This document shows positions 1 through 8,633 of a stretch of 64,000 nt of DNA, piece by piece (the first letter of the stretch is position 1; each line of letters begins with the position of its first letter). The translations under genes were made by a program, and so were the position numbers. The stretch is from Paenarthrobacter sp. (GTDB taxonomy: Bacteria; Actinomycetota; Actinomycetes; Actinomycetales; Micrococcaceae). The notes below the pieces were generated by a model. The model saw only the letters and a program-made list of their open reading frames with translations, searched no databases and was not told the DNA's origin. The stretch is from contig JAPSHX010000015.1 of NCBI GenBank assembly GCA_031179305.1, positions 25,434 through 89,433 on the forward strand. The letters are read 5' to 3'.

Positions 1-2
1 AA

Positions 3-329
3 GAGACCACGGGAGCCGAAGCGGTAAATGGCGCTGCAGGAAACGGCAAGGATGGAGCAGGCGATGCACTGGAAAATGCCAAGGAATTCGCTGGCGAGGC
101 TGTTGAGAATGTGAAGGAATTCGCCGGTGAGGCTGCCGGGAATGTCAAGGAGTTAGCCGGAGACGCCGCAGAGAATGTCAAGGAATTCTTCTCCGGTGAC
201 GTCGGCGAGAATGCGAAGGAACTGGCGGGCGACGTCGCGGAGAAATCCAAGGAAATCGCCGAAGATGTGGCGGAAAACGTCAAGGGCCTGGGCTCGAAGA
301 TCGCAGGCTTGTTCAAAGGCGAGAAGTAG
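3..329 (+). CDS. LEA-like 11-residue repeat protein, C-terminal part
   Basis: The reading frame is open from the first complete codon of the window, so the 5' end lies outside; 108 residues are visible. After a Gly/Ala-rich stretch the protein is built of about 11-residue repeats of the form ENxKExAGDxA (for example ENVKEFAGEA and ENAKELAGDV), ending in a short GLGSKIAGLFKGEK tail. Regularly spaced Lys/Glu and Ala suggest a long amphipathic helix, as in group 3 LEA or apolipoprotein-like stress proteins. The family label is an inference from repeat style. The next gene starts 4 bases after the stop, so the two are probably cotranscribed. No signal peptide or catalytic motif is visible in the part present. 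Confidence 0.6.
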   Translation, partial: ETTGAEAVNGAAGNGKDGAGDALENAKEFAGEAVENVKEFAGEAAGNVKELAGDAAENVKEFFSGDVGENAKELAGDVAEKSKEIAEDVAENVKGLGSKIAGLFKGEK

Positions 330-333
330 AATC

Positions 334-1005
334 GTGCCCGAGTCGACCGTCGCCGAACTTATGGCGGAACTCGCGGCACTGGAAGAACCCCGCGCCCGCG
401 AGGTAAATGAGAAGCATGGCGATGACCATGGGGTAAACCTCAGCAAACTGCGTGCCGTCGCGAAGCGGCTGAAGATCCAGCAGGACCTTTCTCGGGAGCT
501 TTGGGAGACGGGTGACAGTGCCGCCAGGTTGCTGGCCCTCCTGATCTGCCGCCCCGCAGCTTTTGAGCGGGCTGAATTGGACGGCATGCTGCGCGAAGCA
601 CGGACTCCCAAAGTGCAGGACTGGCTGGTGAACTACGTCGTCAAGAAAAGCCCGCACTCCGAAGATCTTCGGCTGGCTTGGTTCTCCGATCCCGATCCCG
701 TGGTGGCGAGTGCGGGATGGGCGATGACGTCCGAACGAGTCGTCAGGAAGCCCGAAAGCCTGGAACTCGCCCAGCTGCTCGACGCCATAGAGGCCAACAT
801 GAAGGACGCCCCGGACCGCCTCCAATGGGCCATGAATCACTGTCTGGCGCAAATAGGTATTGAGTTCACGGAGCACAGGGCCAGAGCCCTGGACATCGGT
901 GAGCGCTTGGAAGTGCTGAAGGACTACCCGACGCCGCCTAACTGCACCTCGCCGTTCGCGCCGGCCTGGATCAATGAGATGGTGCGGCGCAAGGCGGTCA
1001 AGTAG
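334..1005 (+). CDS. AlkD-like DNA alkylation repair protein
   Basis: This 223-residue protein resembles the AlkD family of HEAT-like-repeat DNA glycosylases, which excise cationic alkylated bases. The N-terminal segment HGVNLSKLRAVAKRLK matches the family pattern in which a short loop precedes LRKLAK, followed by helical pairs (LSRELWETGDSAARLLALLI, VQDWLVNYVVKKSP). I chose the GTG at 334 because it follows the upstream stop by 4 bases; the frame is open further upstream but overlaps the previous gene there. Homologues near this size are often annotated only as DNA alkylation repair enzymes. Catalytic activity is not shown by the sequence, so the function is a family-level call. Confidence 0.65.
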   Translation: MPESTVAELMAELAALEEPRAREVNEKHGDDHGVNLSKLRAVAKRLKIQQDLSRELWETGDSAARLLALLICRPAAFERAELDGMLREARTPKVQDWLVNYVVKKSPHSEDLRLAWFSDPDPVVASAGWAMTSERVVRKPESLELAQLLDAIEANMKDAPDRLQWAMNHCLAQIGIEFTEHRARALDIGERLEVLKDYPTPPNCTSPFAPAWINEMVRRKAVK

Positions 1006-1011
1006 GGCTGA

Positions 1012-1446
1012 TCAGCCCCTGTTCCGATGCATCATACGGTAGGTGAGCTCGGCGAGGAGTTCTTCGTCGGAGAGGTGTGAGGCCCTGGCTACGGGAGCGC
1101 TGGGAACGGTGACGCGGGGAGGCCCCGGGCGTGATTCGTCGCTTGAGCGCATGTCGTCAGGGGTGATCATGTCCGGAGCGAAGTTCGACTTGCCTTTAAG
1201 GACCTCCGATACGGATCCTGCCCTCCAGCCCAAAGCGTGCTCAAGCTTGCGCTGGTTGATCTCCTGCGTCCTGCGGGTCCCGGATTCCAGTGTTCGGACT
1301 GTCTTGATGGCAGTACCAGCCTGCTTGGCCAACTGCACTTGGCTCAGGCCTTGGGCCAAGCGTTCTTCTTTGATCAGGCGGCCGATAGTCTGCAGTGCTT
1401 CAAGTTCATCCACGATTCTCAGTTTTCCATAGGCAATAGTAGGCAA
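1012..1446 (-). CDS. XRE-family transcriptional regulator
   Basis: A 144-residue protein with an N-terminal Cro/C1-type helix-turn-helix at about residues 20-75: LEALQTIGRLIKEERLAQGLSQ, then QLAKQAGTAIKTVRTLESG, with the usual Gln and Thr positions in the recognition helix. The remainder is a Pro/Ser-rich linker and a short helical end (LSDEELLAELTYRMMHRN). It is convergent with the AlkD-like gene, with only 6 bases between their stops. Its own upstream region is shared with the ABC-importer operon, so it could act on either itself or its neighbour; nothing in the sequence decides this. Confidence 0.75.
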   Translation of the reverse strand: MPTIAYGKLRIVDELEALQTIGRLIKEERLAQGLSQVQLAKQAGTAIKTVRTLESGTRRTQEINQRKLEHALGWRAGSVSEVLKGKSNFAPDMITPDDMRSSDESRPGPPRVTVPSAPVARASHLSDEELLAELTYRMMHRNRG

Positions 1447-1566
1447 TCAAATCAGGGCGGGGAATAGTGCGGGCCGGAGTTGCCCACAGTCACCTGTCGG
1501 ACCCCCGGAAAGGCCCTCTGTCGCAGAGAAGCGAAGACTGCTTGGTATCAATGCGATTACGTTATG

Positions 1567-1580
1567 TGTAAGCGCTTGCA
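1567..1580. promoter_or_regulatory. LacI-type operator upstream of sugar importer
   Basis: The sequence TGTAAGCGCTTGCA contains the perfect palindrome AAGCGCTT with the central CpG typical of LacI/GalR-family operators. It lies about 85 bases before the start of the substrate-binding protein gene. The LacI gene that closes the same operon (5145-6194) is the obvious candidate to bind it. No second copy was noticed near that gene. Confidence 0.6.
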
Positions 1581-1663
1581 TTAGAAGAACGATCATGGCT
1601 AGTGTGAGCGTCACCACATCAATTGCGCCGCCGAATCTTTGTACTCAGCGAGGAGTCTTTAGC

Positions 1664-3010
1664 ATGAAGAAAACCAAGTACCTACTACCGGTCGCAGCCG
1701 CCGGTGTTCTGGCACTTACCCTTTCCGCGTGTAGCGGAGATGGTGGCGGTGGTGGATCCACCGCCGGGTCGGATGATTGCTCCGCCTACGAAAGCTATGG
1801 CAAGCATGACGGCAAGACCGTCTCCGTCTATTCGACGATCGTCGATATCGAGGCAACCAACCTCGAAGAAGCCTGGTCGCAGTTCGAGAACTGCACTGGC
1901 ATCACTGTTAGGTATGAGGGCAGCAAGGAATTCGAAACCCAGATCGGTGTCCGTGCCCAGTCCGGCACCGCCCCTGATGTGGCGATCTTCCCGCAGCCCG
2001 GTCTTCTTGCCACCCAGGCGCGGGCCGGTTACCTGAAGCCCGCCCCGCAGACCGTTTCGGATCTCGTGGACAAGAACTGGTCCCCGGACTGGAAGAAGTA
2101 CGGCACGGTGGACGGCACGTACTACGCCGCTCCGATGCTCGCCAACGTCAAGGGCTTTGTTTGGTACGCGCCCAAGACCTTCAGCGACAAGGGCTGGGAG
2201 GTTCCCAAGACGTGGGACGAAATGATCGAACTCTCCAAGAAGATCGCAGCAGATGACCCGAACATGAAGCCGTGGTGTGCTGGTTTCGAATCCGGTGAGG
2301 CTACCGGCTGGCCCGGCACGGACTGGATCGAGGACGTCGTCCTGCGTGCCCACGGACCCGAGGTTTACGACCAGTGGGTAGCTCACGAGATTCCGTTCAA
2401 TGATCCTAAGATCGTCGATTCCTTTAACAAGGCCGGCGACATCCTCCTCAACCCGGACATGGTGAACGGTGGCTTCGGTGACGTTCGCACAATCCTCAGC
2501 ACCGGTTTCGCACAGGCTGGCCAGCCGGTCTTGGATGGCACTTGCGCCATGCACCACCAGGCCAACTTCCAGGCAGCCAACTGGCCTGCAGGAACCAACG
2601 TTGCTGAGGATGGCGACGTATGGGCATTCATCACCCCGCCGATTGACGAAAGCAAGGGCAAGGCAGTCACCGGTGGCGGCGAAATGGTAGGCGCCTACAA
2701 GGACACCGCTGAAGTTCAGTCGTTCCTGGCTTACCTGGCCAGCGCTGACTTTGCCAACAACCGTGTGAAACTTGGAGGCGTCGTCAGCGCCAACAAGGGC
2801 CTGGATCCCAACAACGCACAGTCGGACCTCGACAAGCTGACCGTCCAGATCCTCCAGGACCCTGAGACTGTCTTCCGTTTCGACGGCTCTGACCTGATGC
2901 CGAGTGCAGTTGGTTCCAACTCCTTCTGGAAGGGCATTGTGCAGTGGATCAACGGCACGTCCTCACAGGATGTTGCCAACAGCATCGAATCCAGCTGGCC
3001 TAAGAGCTAA
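1664..3010 (+). CDS. Carbohydrate ABC transporter substrate-binding lipoprotein
   Basis: This 448-residue protein is the extracellular solute receptor of a carbohydrate importer. It begins with a lipoprotein signal peptide, MKKTKYLLPVAAAG then the lipobox LSAC, followed by a Gly-rich tether. The body resembles the large MalE/AglE-like class (SBP_bac_8), with segments such as GVRAQSGTAPDVAIFPQPG and KTWDEMIELSKKIAADD. The start at 1664 was preferred over the longer open frame because AGGAG lies 9 bases upstream and the signal peptide follows directly. Two MalF/MalG-type permeases and a LacI regulator follow. No ATPase gene is present; importers of this class commonly share a general MsiK-type ATPase encoded elsewhere. 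Sequence features recall alpha-glucoside receptors, but the sugar is not certain. Confidence 0.88.
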   Translation: MKKTKYLLPVAAAGVLALTLSACSGDGGGGGSTAGSDDCSAYESYGKHDGKTVSVYSTIVDIEATNLEEAWSQFENCTGITVRYEGSKEFETQIGVRAQSGTAPDVAIFPQPGLLATQARAGYLKPAPQTVSDLVDKNWSPDWKKYGTVDGTYYAAPMLANVKGFVWYAPKTFSDKGWEVPKTWDEMIELSKKIAADDPNMKPWCAGFESGEATGWPGTDWIEDVVLRAHGPEVYDQWVAHEIPFNDPKIVDSFNKAGDILLNPDMVNGGFGDVRTILSTGFAQAGQPVLDGTCAMHHQANFQAANWPAGTNVAEDGDVWAFITPPIDESKGKAVTGGGEMVGAYKDTAEVQSFLAYLASADFANNRVKLGGVVSANKGLDPNNAQSDLDKLTVQILQDPETVFRFDGSDLMPSAVGSNSFWKGIVQWINGTSSQDVANSIESSWPKS

Positions 3011-3021
3011 CTCCCAAAGTG

Positions 3022-3059
3022 CTGCCTCCCCTGACTGGAACTCCCAGCCGGGGAGGCAG
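3022..3059. terminator. Intercistronic stem-loop after binding-protein gene
   Basis: A perfect 10-bp stem, CTGCCTCCCC at 3022-3031 pairing with GGGGAGGCAG at 3050-3059, encloses an 18-base loop and is followed by TGCTTTT. It lies between the binding-protein stop and the permease start. It may act as a partial terminator or 3' mRNA stabiliser that raises binding-protein output relative to the permeases. Confidence 0.7.
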
Positions 3060-3106
3060 TGCTTTTCCCGGAACTTAGTGATTCACTCACGCCCCGGAGG
3101 TTGGGT

Positions 3107-4072
3107 ATGGAATTTATTGGAGAAAAACTCCTACAAGTAGTGATAGCCCTGGCGATATTCGCAGCGGTTATCGGCCTCATCATGCTGCTGGTGGACAGGG
3201 CACCTAAATCGGTCAAGGACAAAGTAACCGTTGCGGGCTTCCTTGCCCCCGCGGCCATCCTGATGCTGGTGGGCCTGGTTTATCCGGCCGTCCGCACGTC
3301 AATGCTGGCCTTCACTGACGCCGGCGGCAACGTCAACGGCTTTGATAACTTCGCATGGATGTTCACGCAGCCCGAAGCTCTGACCACGCTGCGGAACACC
3401 GTGATTTGGACCGTTCTGGTTCCGCTGCTGTCCACGGGCTTTGGGCTTGCCTATGCGGTGTTTATCGACAAAGCCCGTGGAGAGCGGGTTCTGAAGTCAC
3501 TGGTCTTCATGCCGATGGCCATCTCCTTTGTGGGCGCCGGGATCATTTGGAAGCTCGTGTATGACTACCGCGGCCCGAATATCGAGCAGACCGGTGTCAT
3601 CAACTTCTTCCGGGACGCCTTGGGCATGGATCCCAAGCAGTTCCTTTTGGATGCCCCGGAAAACACGTTCTTCCTGATCATCGTCATGGTCTGGATCCAG
3701 ACCGGCTTTGCCATGGTGATCCTTTCTGCAGCCATCAAGGGTGTACCGGTGGAACTCATCGAGGCAGCCCGCCTGGATGGAGCCAACGCCTGGCAGCAGT
3801 TCCGGAATGTCACGATTCCGGGTATCCGCGGCGCCTTGGTGGTGGTTCTGACAACCATCACAATCGCCACGCTGAAGGTGTTCGACATTGTCCGAACCAT
3901 GACGGCAGGCAACTACGACACGTCCGTGGTCGCCAACGAAATGTATACGCAAGCCTTCCGCGCCGGTGAGCCGGGACGTGGTGCCGCTCTGGCCCTGGTC
4001 CTGTTCCTCATGGTGCTGCCGATCGTCGTGTACAACGCTCGAGTCCTTCGCAAGCAAAGGGAGATCCATTGA
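3107..4072 (+). CDS. Carbohydrate ABC transporter permease, MalF type
   Basis: A 321-residue inner-membrane permease of the MalF class. An N-terminal hydrophobic helix (about residues 8-28) precedes the transport core starting near LAPAAILMLVGLVYPAVRTS. The cytoplasmic EAA loop that docks on the ATPase is clear at EAARLDGANAWQQFRNVTIP. The start at 3107 has GGAGG 6 bases upstream; the longer frame runs back through the stem-loop and is unlikely. Its TGA stop overlaps the TTG start of the next permease, indicating translational coupling. With its partner it would form the heterodimeric channel for the sugar captured by the upstream lipoprotein. Confidence 0.88.
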   Translation: MEFIGEKLLQVVIALAIFAAVIGLIMLLVDRAPKSVKDKVTVAGFLAPAAILMLVGLVYPAVRTSMLAFTDAGGNVNGFDNFAWMFTQPEALTTLRNTVIWTVLVPLLSTGFGLAYAVFIDKARGERVLKSLVFMPMAISFVGAGIIWKLVYDYRGPNIEQTGVINFFRDALGMDPKQFLLDAPENTFFLIIVMVWIQTGFAMVILSAAIKGVPVELIEAARLDGANAWQQFRNVTIPGIRGALVVVLTTITIATLKVFDIVRTMTAGNYDTSVVANEMYTQAFRAGEPGRGAALALVLFLMVLPIVVYNARVLRKQREIH

Positions 4073-5031
4073 CAGCCACGCCAGCCCCGCAAGAGGCCTC
4101 GAAAGCCACCCGGCAGCGTCCTGGATCCGACCCCACGGAGGACGCCCAGCCGATCATGCGTCGGGTCAAAACGAAGCTCACCTCCAAGTGGGCAACAGCG
4201 GCAGCGATCATCATCGCCGTCGTATGGTCCGTGCCGACGTTCGGCCTCTTTGTCACCTCGTTCCGTCCGGCAGCCAAGCAGGTGGGTCCCCGCTCCGACG
4301 GCTGGTGGAACGCCTTTATTGACTGGGACTTCACGTTCAAGAACTACGTGGACGTTCTGACTCCCGCAGGCTCACAGTCCGCCAACCTCTCGCAGTACTT
4401 CGTCAACTCCATCGCGATCGTCATCCCTGTCACCATCTTTGTGCTGGTGTTGGCGTCCATGGCCGCGTACGTTTTCGCGTGGGGTAAGTTCAAGGGCCGC
4501 GACGCACTCTTCATCTTCGTCTTTGCCCTGCAGATCATCCCGCTACAGATGGCGCTGATTCCGCTCCTGCAGTTCTTCACGCAGACCCTGCAGCTCCCGG
4601 CCGGCTCTTACGCACAGCTGTGGATTGCCCACACCATGTTCGGCCTTCCGCTGGGCATCTTCCTCCTCCACAACTTCATCTCGGAAATTCCCGGGGAAGT
4701 CATTGAGGCGGCAAGGGTGGATGGCGCTGGACACAGCACCATCTTCTGGCGGATCATTCTGCCGTTGTCGGTTCCTGCGCTCGCCTCGCTGGCCATTTTC
4801 CAGTTCCTCTGGGTCTGGAATGACTTGCTGGTGGCGCTGGTATTCTCCGGCGGAACGGCGGACGTTGCACCCATTACGCAGCGTTTGGCCGAGATCTCCG
4901 GTACTCGTGGTGCCAGGGACTACCTGAATCCGGCGGCAGCATTCGTCTCCATCATTGTGCCGCTCCTGGTGTTCTTCGGATTGCAGCGCTACTTCGTGCG
5001 CGGCCTGCTGTCCGGCGGCCTCAAGGGCTAG
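4069..5031 (+). CDS. Carbohydrate ABC transporter permease, MalG type
   Basis: A 320-residue permease of the MalG class. It has a soluble N-terminal tail of about 35 residues, a first membrane segment (ATAAAIIIAVVWSVPTFGLFV), and the EAA loop EVIEAARVDGAGHSTIFWRI. The C-terminus RGLLSGGLKG is typical of MalG proteins. The TTG start at 4069 overlaps the stop of the previous gene as TTGA, with a purine-rich AAGGGAG just upstream, so translation is probably coupled. It completes the membrane part of the importer encoded from 1664. Confidence 0.88.
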   Translation: MTATPAPQEASKATRQRPGSDPTEDAQPIMRRVKTKLTSKWATAAAIIIAVVWSVPTFGLFVTSFRPAAKQVGPRSDGWWNAFIDWDFTFKNYVDVLTPAGSQSANLSQYFVNSIAIVIPVTIFVLVLASMAAYVFAWGKFKGRDALFIFVFALQIIPLQMALIPLLQFFTQTLQLPAGSYAQLWIAHTMFGLPLGIFLLHNFISEIPGEVIEAARVDGAGHSTIFWRIILPLSVPALASLAIFQFLWVWNDLLVALVFSGGTADVAPITQRLAEISGTRGARDYLNPAAAFVSIIVPLLVFFGLQRYFVRGLLSGGLKG

Positions 5032-5038
5032 GAAGCGC

Positions 5039-5082
5039 GGCCTCGGTTGCGCAGCGCATTACGTGGCTGCGTAACCGAGGCC
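5039..5082. terminator. Long stem-loop between permease and LacI gene
   Basis: A 17-bp stem, GGCCTCGGTTGCGCAGC at 5039-5055 against GCTGCGTAACCGAGGCC at 5066-5082, has one G-T pair and a 10-base loop. There is no T tract, so it may attenuate read-through into the regulator gene or stabilise the upstream mRNA and not terminate fully. Confidence 0.6.
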
Positions 5083-5144
5083 TGCAAAGCACAAGTCCAC
5101 ATTTAAGGTGAAGGCGGAGCAACGGCGGCCGGAGAGGGGAGCCT

Positions 5145-6194
5145 GTGTCAAAAACAACGGGTAGGTCCCAACGCGGCGGCCATGCGGGCGTCAGCATCGA
5201 GGACGTCGCTGCTGCTGCCGGAGTTTCCACGGCGACAGTTTCCAGGGCAGTCCGGGGACTGCCGCGAGTGTCGCCCGCGACCCGGGAAAAGATCCTCGAA
5301 GTAGCCAGTTCCCTAGGGTACGTGGCGTCGTCGTCGGCCTCGGGACTGGCAACGGGCCGAACACGCACCATCGGCGTGCTGGCCCCTTTCGTCAGCAGGT
5401 GGTTCTTCTCCAAGGCCATCGAAGGCGCCGACCGGGAACTGCATTCACGCAAGTACAACCTCTCCCTTTTCAATCTGGGCGGCCACGGCAGCAATCGTGA
5501 GCGGCTCTTCAGTTCCACCATGGTCTACAAACAAATCGACGCACTGCTGGTGCTGTGCATGTCGTTGACCGAGGAAGAGCTGGAACACCTCCACAAGATC
5601 GACATCCCATTGGTAGTGGTGGGTGGTCACGTTGAGGACTGCGCGTACATCGGCATCAATGATTACGACGCCGCCTCCACGGCCGTGCGGCATCTGCTGG
5701 AACTGGGCCACAAGGACATCGCCCTGCTCCATGGCGACGACGAAACGGACCTGAACTTCGACGTCCCCCGCGTGCGTATCCGGGCGTTCCAGGAAGTCAT
5801 GACCGACGCCGGCCTGGAAGTCCGTCCGGAATGGGACCAATGGGGGGACTTCACGGTAGCCAGCGGGCAACAGGCATTCAACCGTCTTTGGAGTCAGCCC
5901 GGCCGCAAGCCAACGGCCATTTTCTGTTCATCGGACGAGATGGCGATGGGTGTCATTTTCGAAGCAGCCCGCCACGGTGTACGGGTGCCGGAGGACCTCT
6001 CGGTCATCGGGATCGATGACCACGATTTCTCGTCGTCGGTGGGTCTCACCACCGTCGGGCAGCGTCCCGACAACCAGGCCGAACTCGCCACCAAAATGCT
6101 CTTGGATGAACTGGACGGTAACCAGGGAGCAGTGCATTCAGAAGTAGCGCCTCACAAACTGATCGTGCGCGACACAACGGCCCCGCCAAGCTAG
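5145..6194 (+). CDS. LacI-family regulator of the sugar importer operon
   Basis: This 349-residue repressor has the LacI DNA-binding headpiece at about residues 14-68 (VSIEDVAAAAGVSTATVSRAVRGLPRVSPATREKI in two pieces), including the hinge region, then a periplasmic-binding-protein-like sugar-sensing domain (TIGVLAPFVSRWFFSKAIEGADREL onward). The GTG start at 5145 follows the strong GGAGAGGGGA. It is the last gene of the importer cluster, so it most likely controls that operon through the AAGCGCTT palindrome at 1567-1580 in response to the imported sugar or a derivative. The inducer cannot be read from the sequence. Confidence 0.9.
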   Translation: MSKTTGRSQRGGHAGVSIEDVAAAAGVSTATVSRAVRGLPRVSPATREKILEVASSLGYVASSSASGLATGRTRTIGVLAPFVSRWFFSKAIEGADRELHSRKYNLSLFNLGGHGSNRERLFSSTMVYKQIDALLVLCMSLTEEELEHLHKIDIPLVVVGGHVEDCAYIGINDYDAASTAVRHLLELGHKDIALLHGDDETDLNFDVPRVRIRAFQEVMTDAGLEVRPEWDQWGDFTVASGQQAFNRLWSQPGRKPTAIFCSSDEMAMGVIFEAARHGVRVPEDLSVIGIDDHDFSSSVGLTTVGQRPDNQAELATKMLLDELDGNQGAVHSEVAPHKLIVRDTTAPPS

Positions 6195-6223
6195 CGCCGA
6201 AGCCAAGCTAGTGCCGAAGCAGG

Positions 6224-7111
6224 CTAGGAAGCGCGCGCCAACTGCCGGATGGGAATCCACCGCGAGGCGAGGCGTCGATAGGCAGCGGCCGCACCGGTCA
6301 TGTCGCCTTCAGCCAGGCACTCAATCCCCAAACGAACGTCCATGGGGGACTCGTCCGGATACACCTTGTCGGCTACGGCGCCATAGTCCAGCTCCACCAT
6401 GGACTGGACGTGAAAAAGTTCCAGCCATTCCGTGAGCTGTGTCAGGTCATCCAACATATCCAAATCCGGAGCAGCCAGCGCCAGATGGGCCACGGCGAAC
6501 CGTGCCCGGTCCAGGGCCTCAGTCAGGGGCGTCCATACCCGGACCGTCAGGATGCGCCCCTCGGATTCCACCACGTCCTTGCGGTCGGACTCGTTGAAAA
6601 GCGAGAACCAACTGAAGGGAATGCCCCATGTTGAGGCACGGGTATGCACACGTTTAGCGGCTTCCCCGGCGTTGATGCGATCGATCCTTGCCTGGTGCTT
6701 GTCCCGCTGCGAGACCGGAATGAGAAGATCCGCCAGCGGGCTGTGCACACCGTCCATGAGCGCGTTGGCCGCCAAACCAGCCCGAATAACCAGTTGGCTG
6801 GGGCAGTAAAGCAGCCGTCCGGCGTCGTGATCTTCTTTCCCGGACACCGCGGCATGACGGCCGGTGGGCACGCGCGTCATGCGGACCAAGTCCGTGCGGC
6901 CCGTGGGGAAAGGATCGCCGCCGGAGCGCGTGATGCGTCCCAGCGAGGCTTGGAGCTCCGCATTCTCGACGGCGGCCCGGGAACCGTTCTTGCTGCCCTC
7001 AGCAACGAGTTGGCGCTGCTGTTCAGGCGGGAACGCCTCAAGGGGCTCGTAAATGCGCAGCGACGAAGAGAACGGCAGACCGGCCTGGCCCCGATACAGG
7101 TTTCCAGTCAT
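6224..7111 (-). CDS. Conserved actinobacterial protein of unknown function
   Basis: A 295-residue soluble protein that I do not recognise as a named enzyme family. It has no signal peptide or membrane segment. The N-terminal half is basic and contains RTDLVRMTRVPTGRHAAVSG; the C-terminal half is helical and acidic, rich in Leu, Asp and Glu (LTQLTEWLELFHVQSMVELDYG). The start has an RBS-like GAAAGGGG upstream. It is the gene just downstream of exonuclease III on the same strand with a gap of about 48 bases, so the two may be cotranscribed. The reading frame uses normal codon choice for the region, which supports a real gene. Confidence 0.7.
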   Translation of the reverse strand: MTGNLYRGQAGLPFSSSLRIYEPLEAFPPEQQRQLVAEGSKNGSRAAVENAELQASLGRITRSGGDPFPTGRTDLVRMTRVPTGRHAAVSGKEDHDAGRLLYCPSQLVIRAGLAANALMDGVHSPLADLLIPVSQRDKHQARIDRINAGEAAKRVHTRASTWGIPFSWFSLFNESDRKDVVESEGRILTVRVWTPLTEALDRARFAVAHLALAAPDLDMLDDLTQLTEWLELFHVQSMVELDYGAVADKVYPDESPMDVRLGIECLAEGDMTGAAAAYRRLASRWIPIRQLARAS

Positions 7112-7159
7112 GTCAGCCGCCCCTTTCGTTAGTGACCTTGTACTTGGTCTGCGAGGTAC

Positions 7160-7972
7160 TTAGTCTGCGAGCTCCACGATGACGGGAGCGTGGTCCGAAG
7201 CGCCCTTGCCCTTGCGCTCTTCGCGGTCGATGGAGGCTCCGGTGACACGCGATGCCAGTGCCGGGGAGGCGAGGCAGAAGTCGATGCGCATGCCTTCCTT
7301 CTTGGGGAAGCGCAGCTGCGTGTAGTCCCAGTACGTGTACACACCGGGGCCCGGAGTGTAGGGACGGACGACGTCGGTGAACCCTGCGGTTTCGAAGGCG
7401 TGGAAGGCTGCGCGCTCGGGTTCGCTGACGTGGGTGTAGTTGTTGTTGCGGAAGAGCTCGATGTCCCACACGTCGTCGTCGAACGGGGCGATGTTCCAGT
7501 CCCCCATGAGCGCGATCTGGGCGGTCGGATCGGACTTCACCCATTCGGCTGCGTGGCCCTGCAGGACGTCAAGCCACTTGATCTTGTACGGCATGTGTTC
7601 GTCGTCCAGTGAGCGGCCGTTGGGAACGTAGAGGCTCCAGATTCGGACGCCGCCGCAGGTGGCTGCGATGGCACGGGCTTCCTGCGCGGGATCCTTGCCT
7701 GCCTTGCCGAACGCAGGCTGGTCCAGGAAGGTTCGCTGCACGTCCTCCAAGCCCACCCGGGAAGCGATGGCAACACCGTTCCACTGGTTCACGCCAAAGT
7801 GCGCAACCTCGTAACCCATGCGCTCGAAGAGCTCCCAAGGGAAGTTCTCGTCCTTGCACTTGGTCTCCTGGATGGCCAGGACATCACAGTCGCTGCGCTC
7901 AAGCCAGGCTTCTACGCGGTCGGCACGGGCGCGGAGGGAGTTCACATTCCAGGTTGCTATCTTCACAGCCAC
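7160..7972 (-). CDS. xthA: Exodeoxyribonuclease III (AP endonuclease)
   Basis: A 270-residue member of the exonuclease III/AP endonuclease family, which cuts DNA at abasic sites and removes 3' blocking groups during base excision repair. Family motifs are in order: ATWNVNSLRAR at the N-terminus, the metal-binding glutamate in AIQETKCKDENFP, the GDWNIAPFDDDVWD motif, and the C-terminal ASDHAPVIVEL with the catalytic Asp-His pair. Length matches the XthA subfamily. It is followed on the same strand by an uncharacterised gene. Confidence 0.95.
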   Translation of the reverse strand: MAVKIATWNVNSLRARADRVEAWLERSDCDVLAIQETKCKDENFPWELFERMGYEVAHFGVNQWNGVAIASRVGLEDVQRTFLDQPAFGKAGKDPAQEARAIAATCGGVRIWSLYVPNGRSLDDEHMPYKIKWLDVLQGHAAEWVKSDPTAQIALMGDWNIAPFDDDVWDIELFRNNNYTHVSEPERAAFHAFETAGFTDVVRPYTPGPGVYTYWDYTQLRFPKKEGMRIDFCLASPALASRVTGASIDREERKGKGASDHAPVIVELAD

Positions 7973-8039
7973 TAACTTACCGAACTTGGCGCTGAGTGCA
8001 TCCCCTGCTGCCCTTTTTGCCGTTCACAACCAGCACACA

Positions 8040-8606
8040 CTATCGCGCGAACAGCGGGGGTGAACTGGCCAGCCTGCGGAGGCCGATGCCTGATGCGATG
8101 AGGAGCAACCCTGTCAGGATCGCGAACCCTGCCAACATCCACACCAGGCTCAGGAAACCGAGCCCCGGGTTGAAAAGGACAACAATCCCGAACCCCGTTG
8201 TGACGAGTCCCGTCAAGAACCAGATACCCCAGTTCCGGATGAAGCTCCTGGCAGCCAGCGACAGAATGATTTGGGAAAGACCCAGGACCAAGGCCCACAA
8301 GCCGATGAGGACACCGATCGCTGCTGCCGTAATTCCAGGCAAGGCAATCGCCACAATGCCGGCTGCGAGGGAGATCAGGCCGCCCACTATGGTCCAACGG
8401 GAACGGCCGGCGGGGTCATAGAAATAATGGGCCACGCTGGTAATGCCGTCAATCATCGCGAATACCCCGAACATGACAACTACCACCAAGGCAGTAGCGC
8501 TCGGTAAAACAATGATCAGTAGGCCAAAAACTATGAAAAGGGCTCCCCGGACCAGCAAAGCAGTTCCCGGGTTTTTGAACATTTTGCGATCCGCTACGTC
8601 CGACAT
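8040..8606 (-). CDS. HdeD/DUF308-family membrane protein
   Basis: A 188-residue integral membrane protein with six predicted hydrophobic helices arranged as repeated pairs (GALFIVFGLLIIVLP, ALVVVVMFGVFAMIDG, IVGGLISLAAGIVAIALPG and so on). This pattern of Gly-rich helices with loops of similar length is characteristic of the HdeD/DUF308 family, first known from acid resistance in enterobacteria. The role in actinobacteria is unknown. It sits between exonuclease III and a two-component system, all on the minus strand, but gaps of 28-67 bases leave operon structure open. Confidence 0.82.
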   Translation of the reverse strand: MSDVADRKMFKNPGTALLVRGALFIVFGLLIIVLPSATALVVVVMFGVFAMIDGITSVAHYFYDPAGRSRWTIVGGLISLAAGIVAIALPGITAAAIGVLIGLWALVLGLSQIILSLAARSFIRNWGIWFLTGLVTTGFGIVVLFNPGLGFLSLVWMLAGFAILTGLLLIASGIGLRRLASSPPLFAR

Positions 8607-8633
8607 ACGGTCAGCGTAACCAACGGCGTGCCT

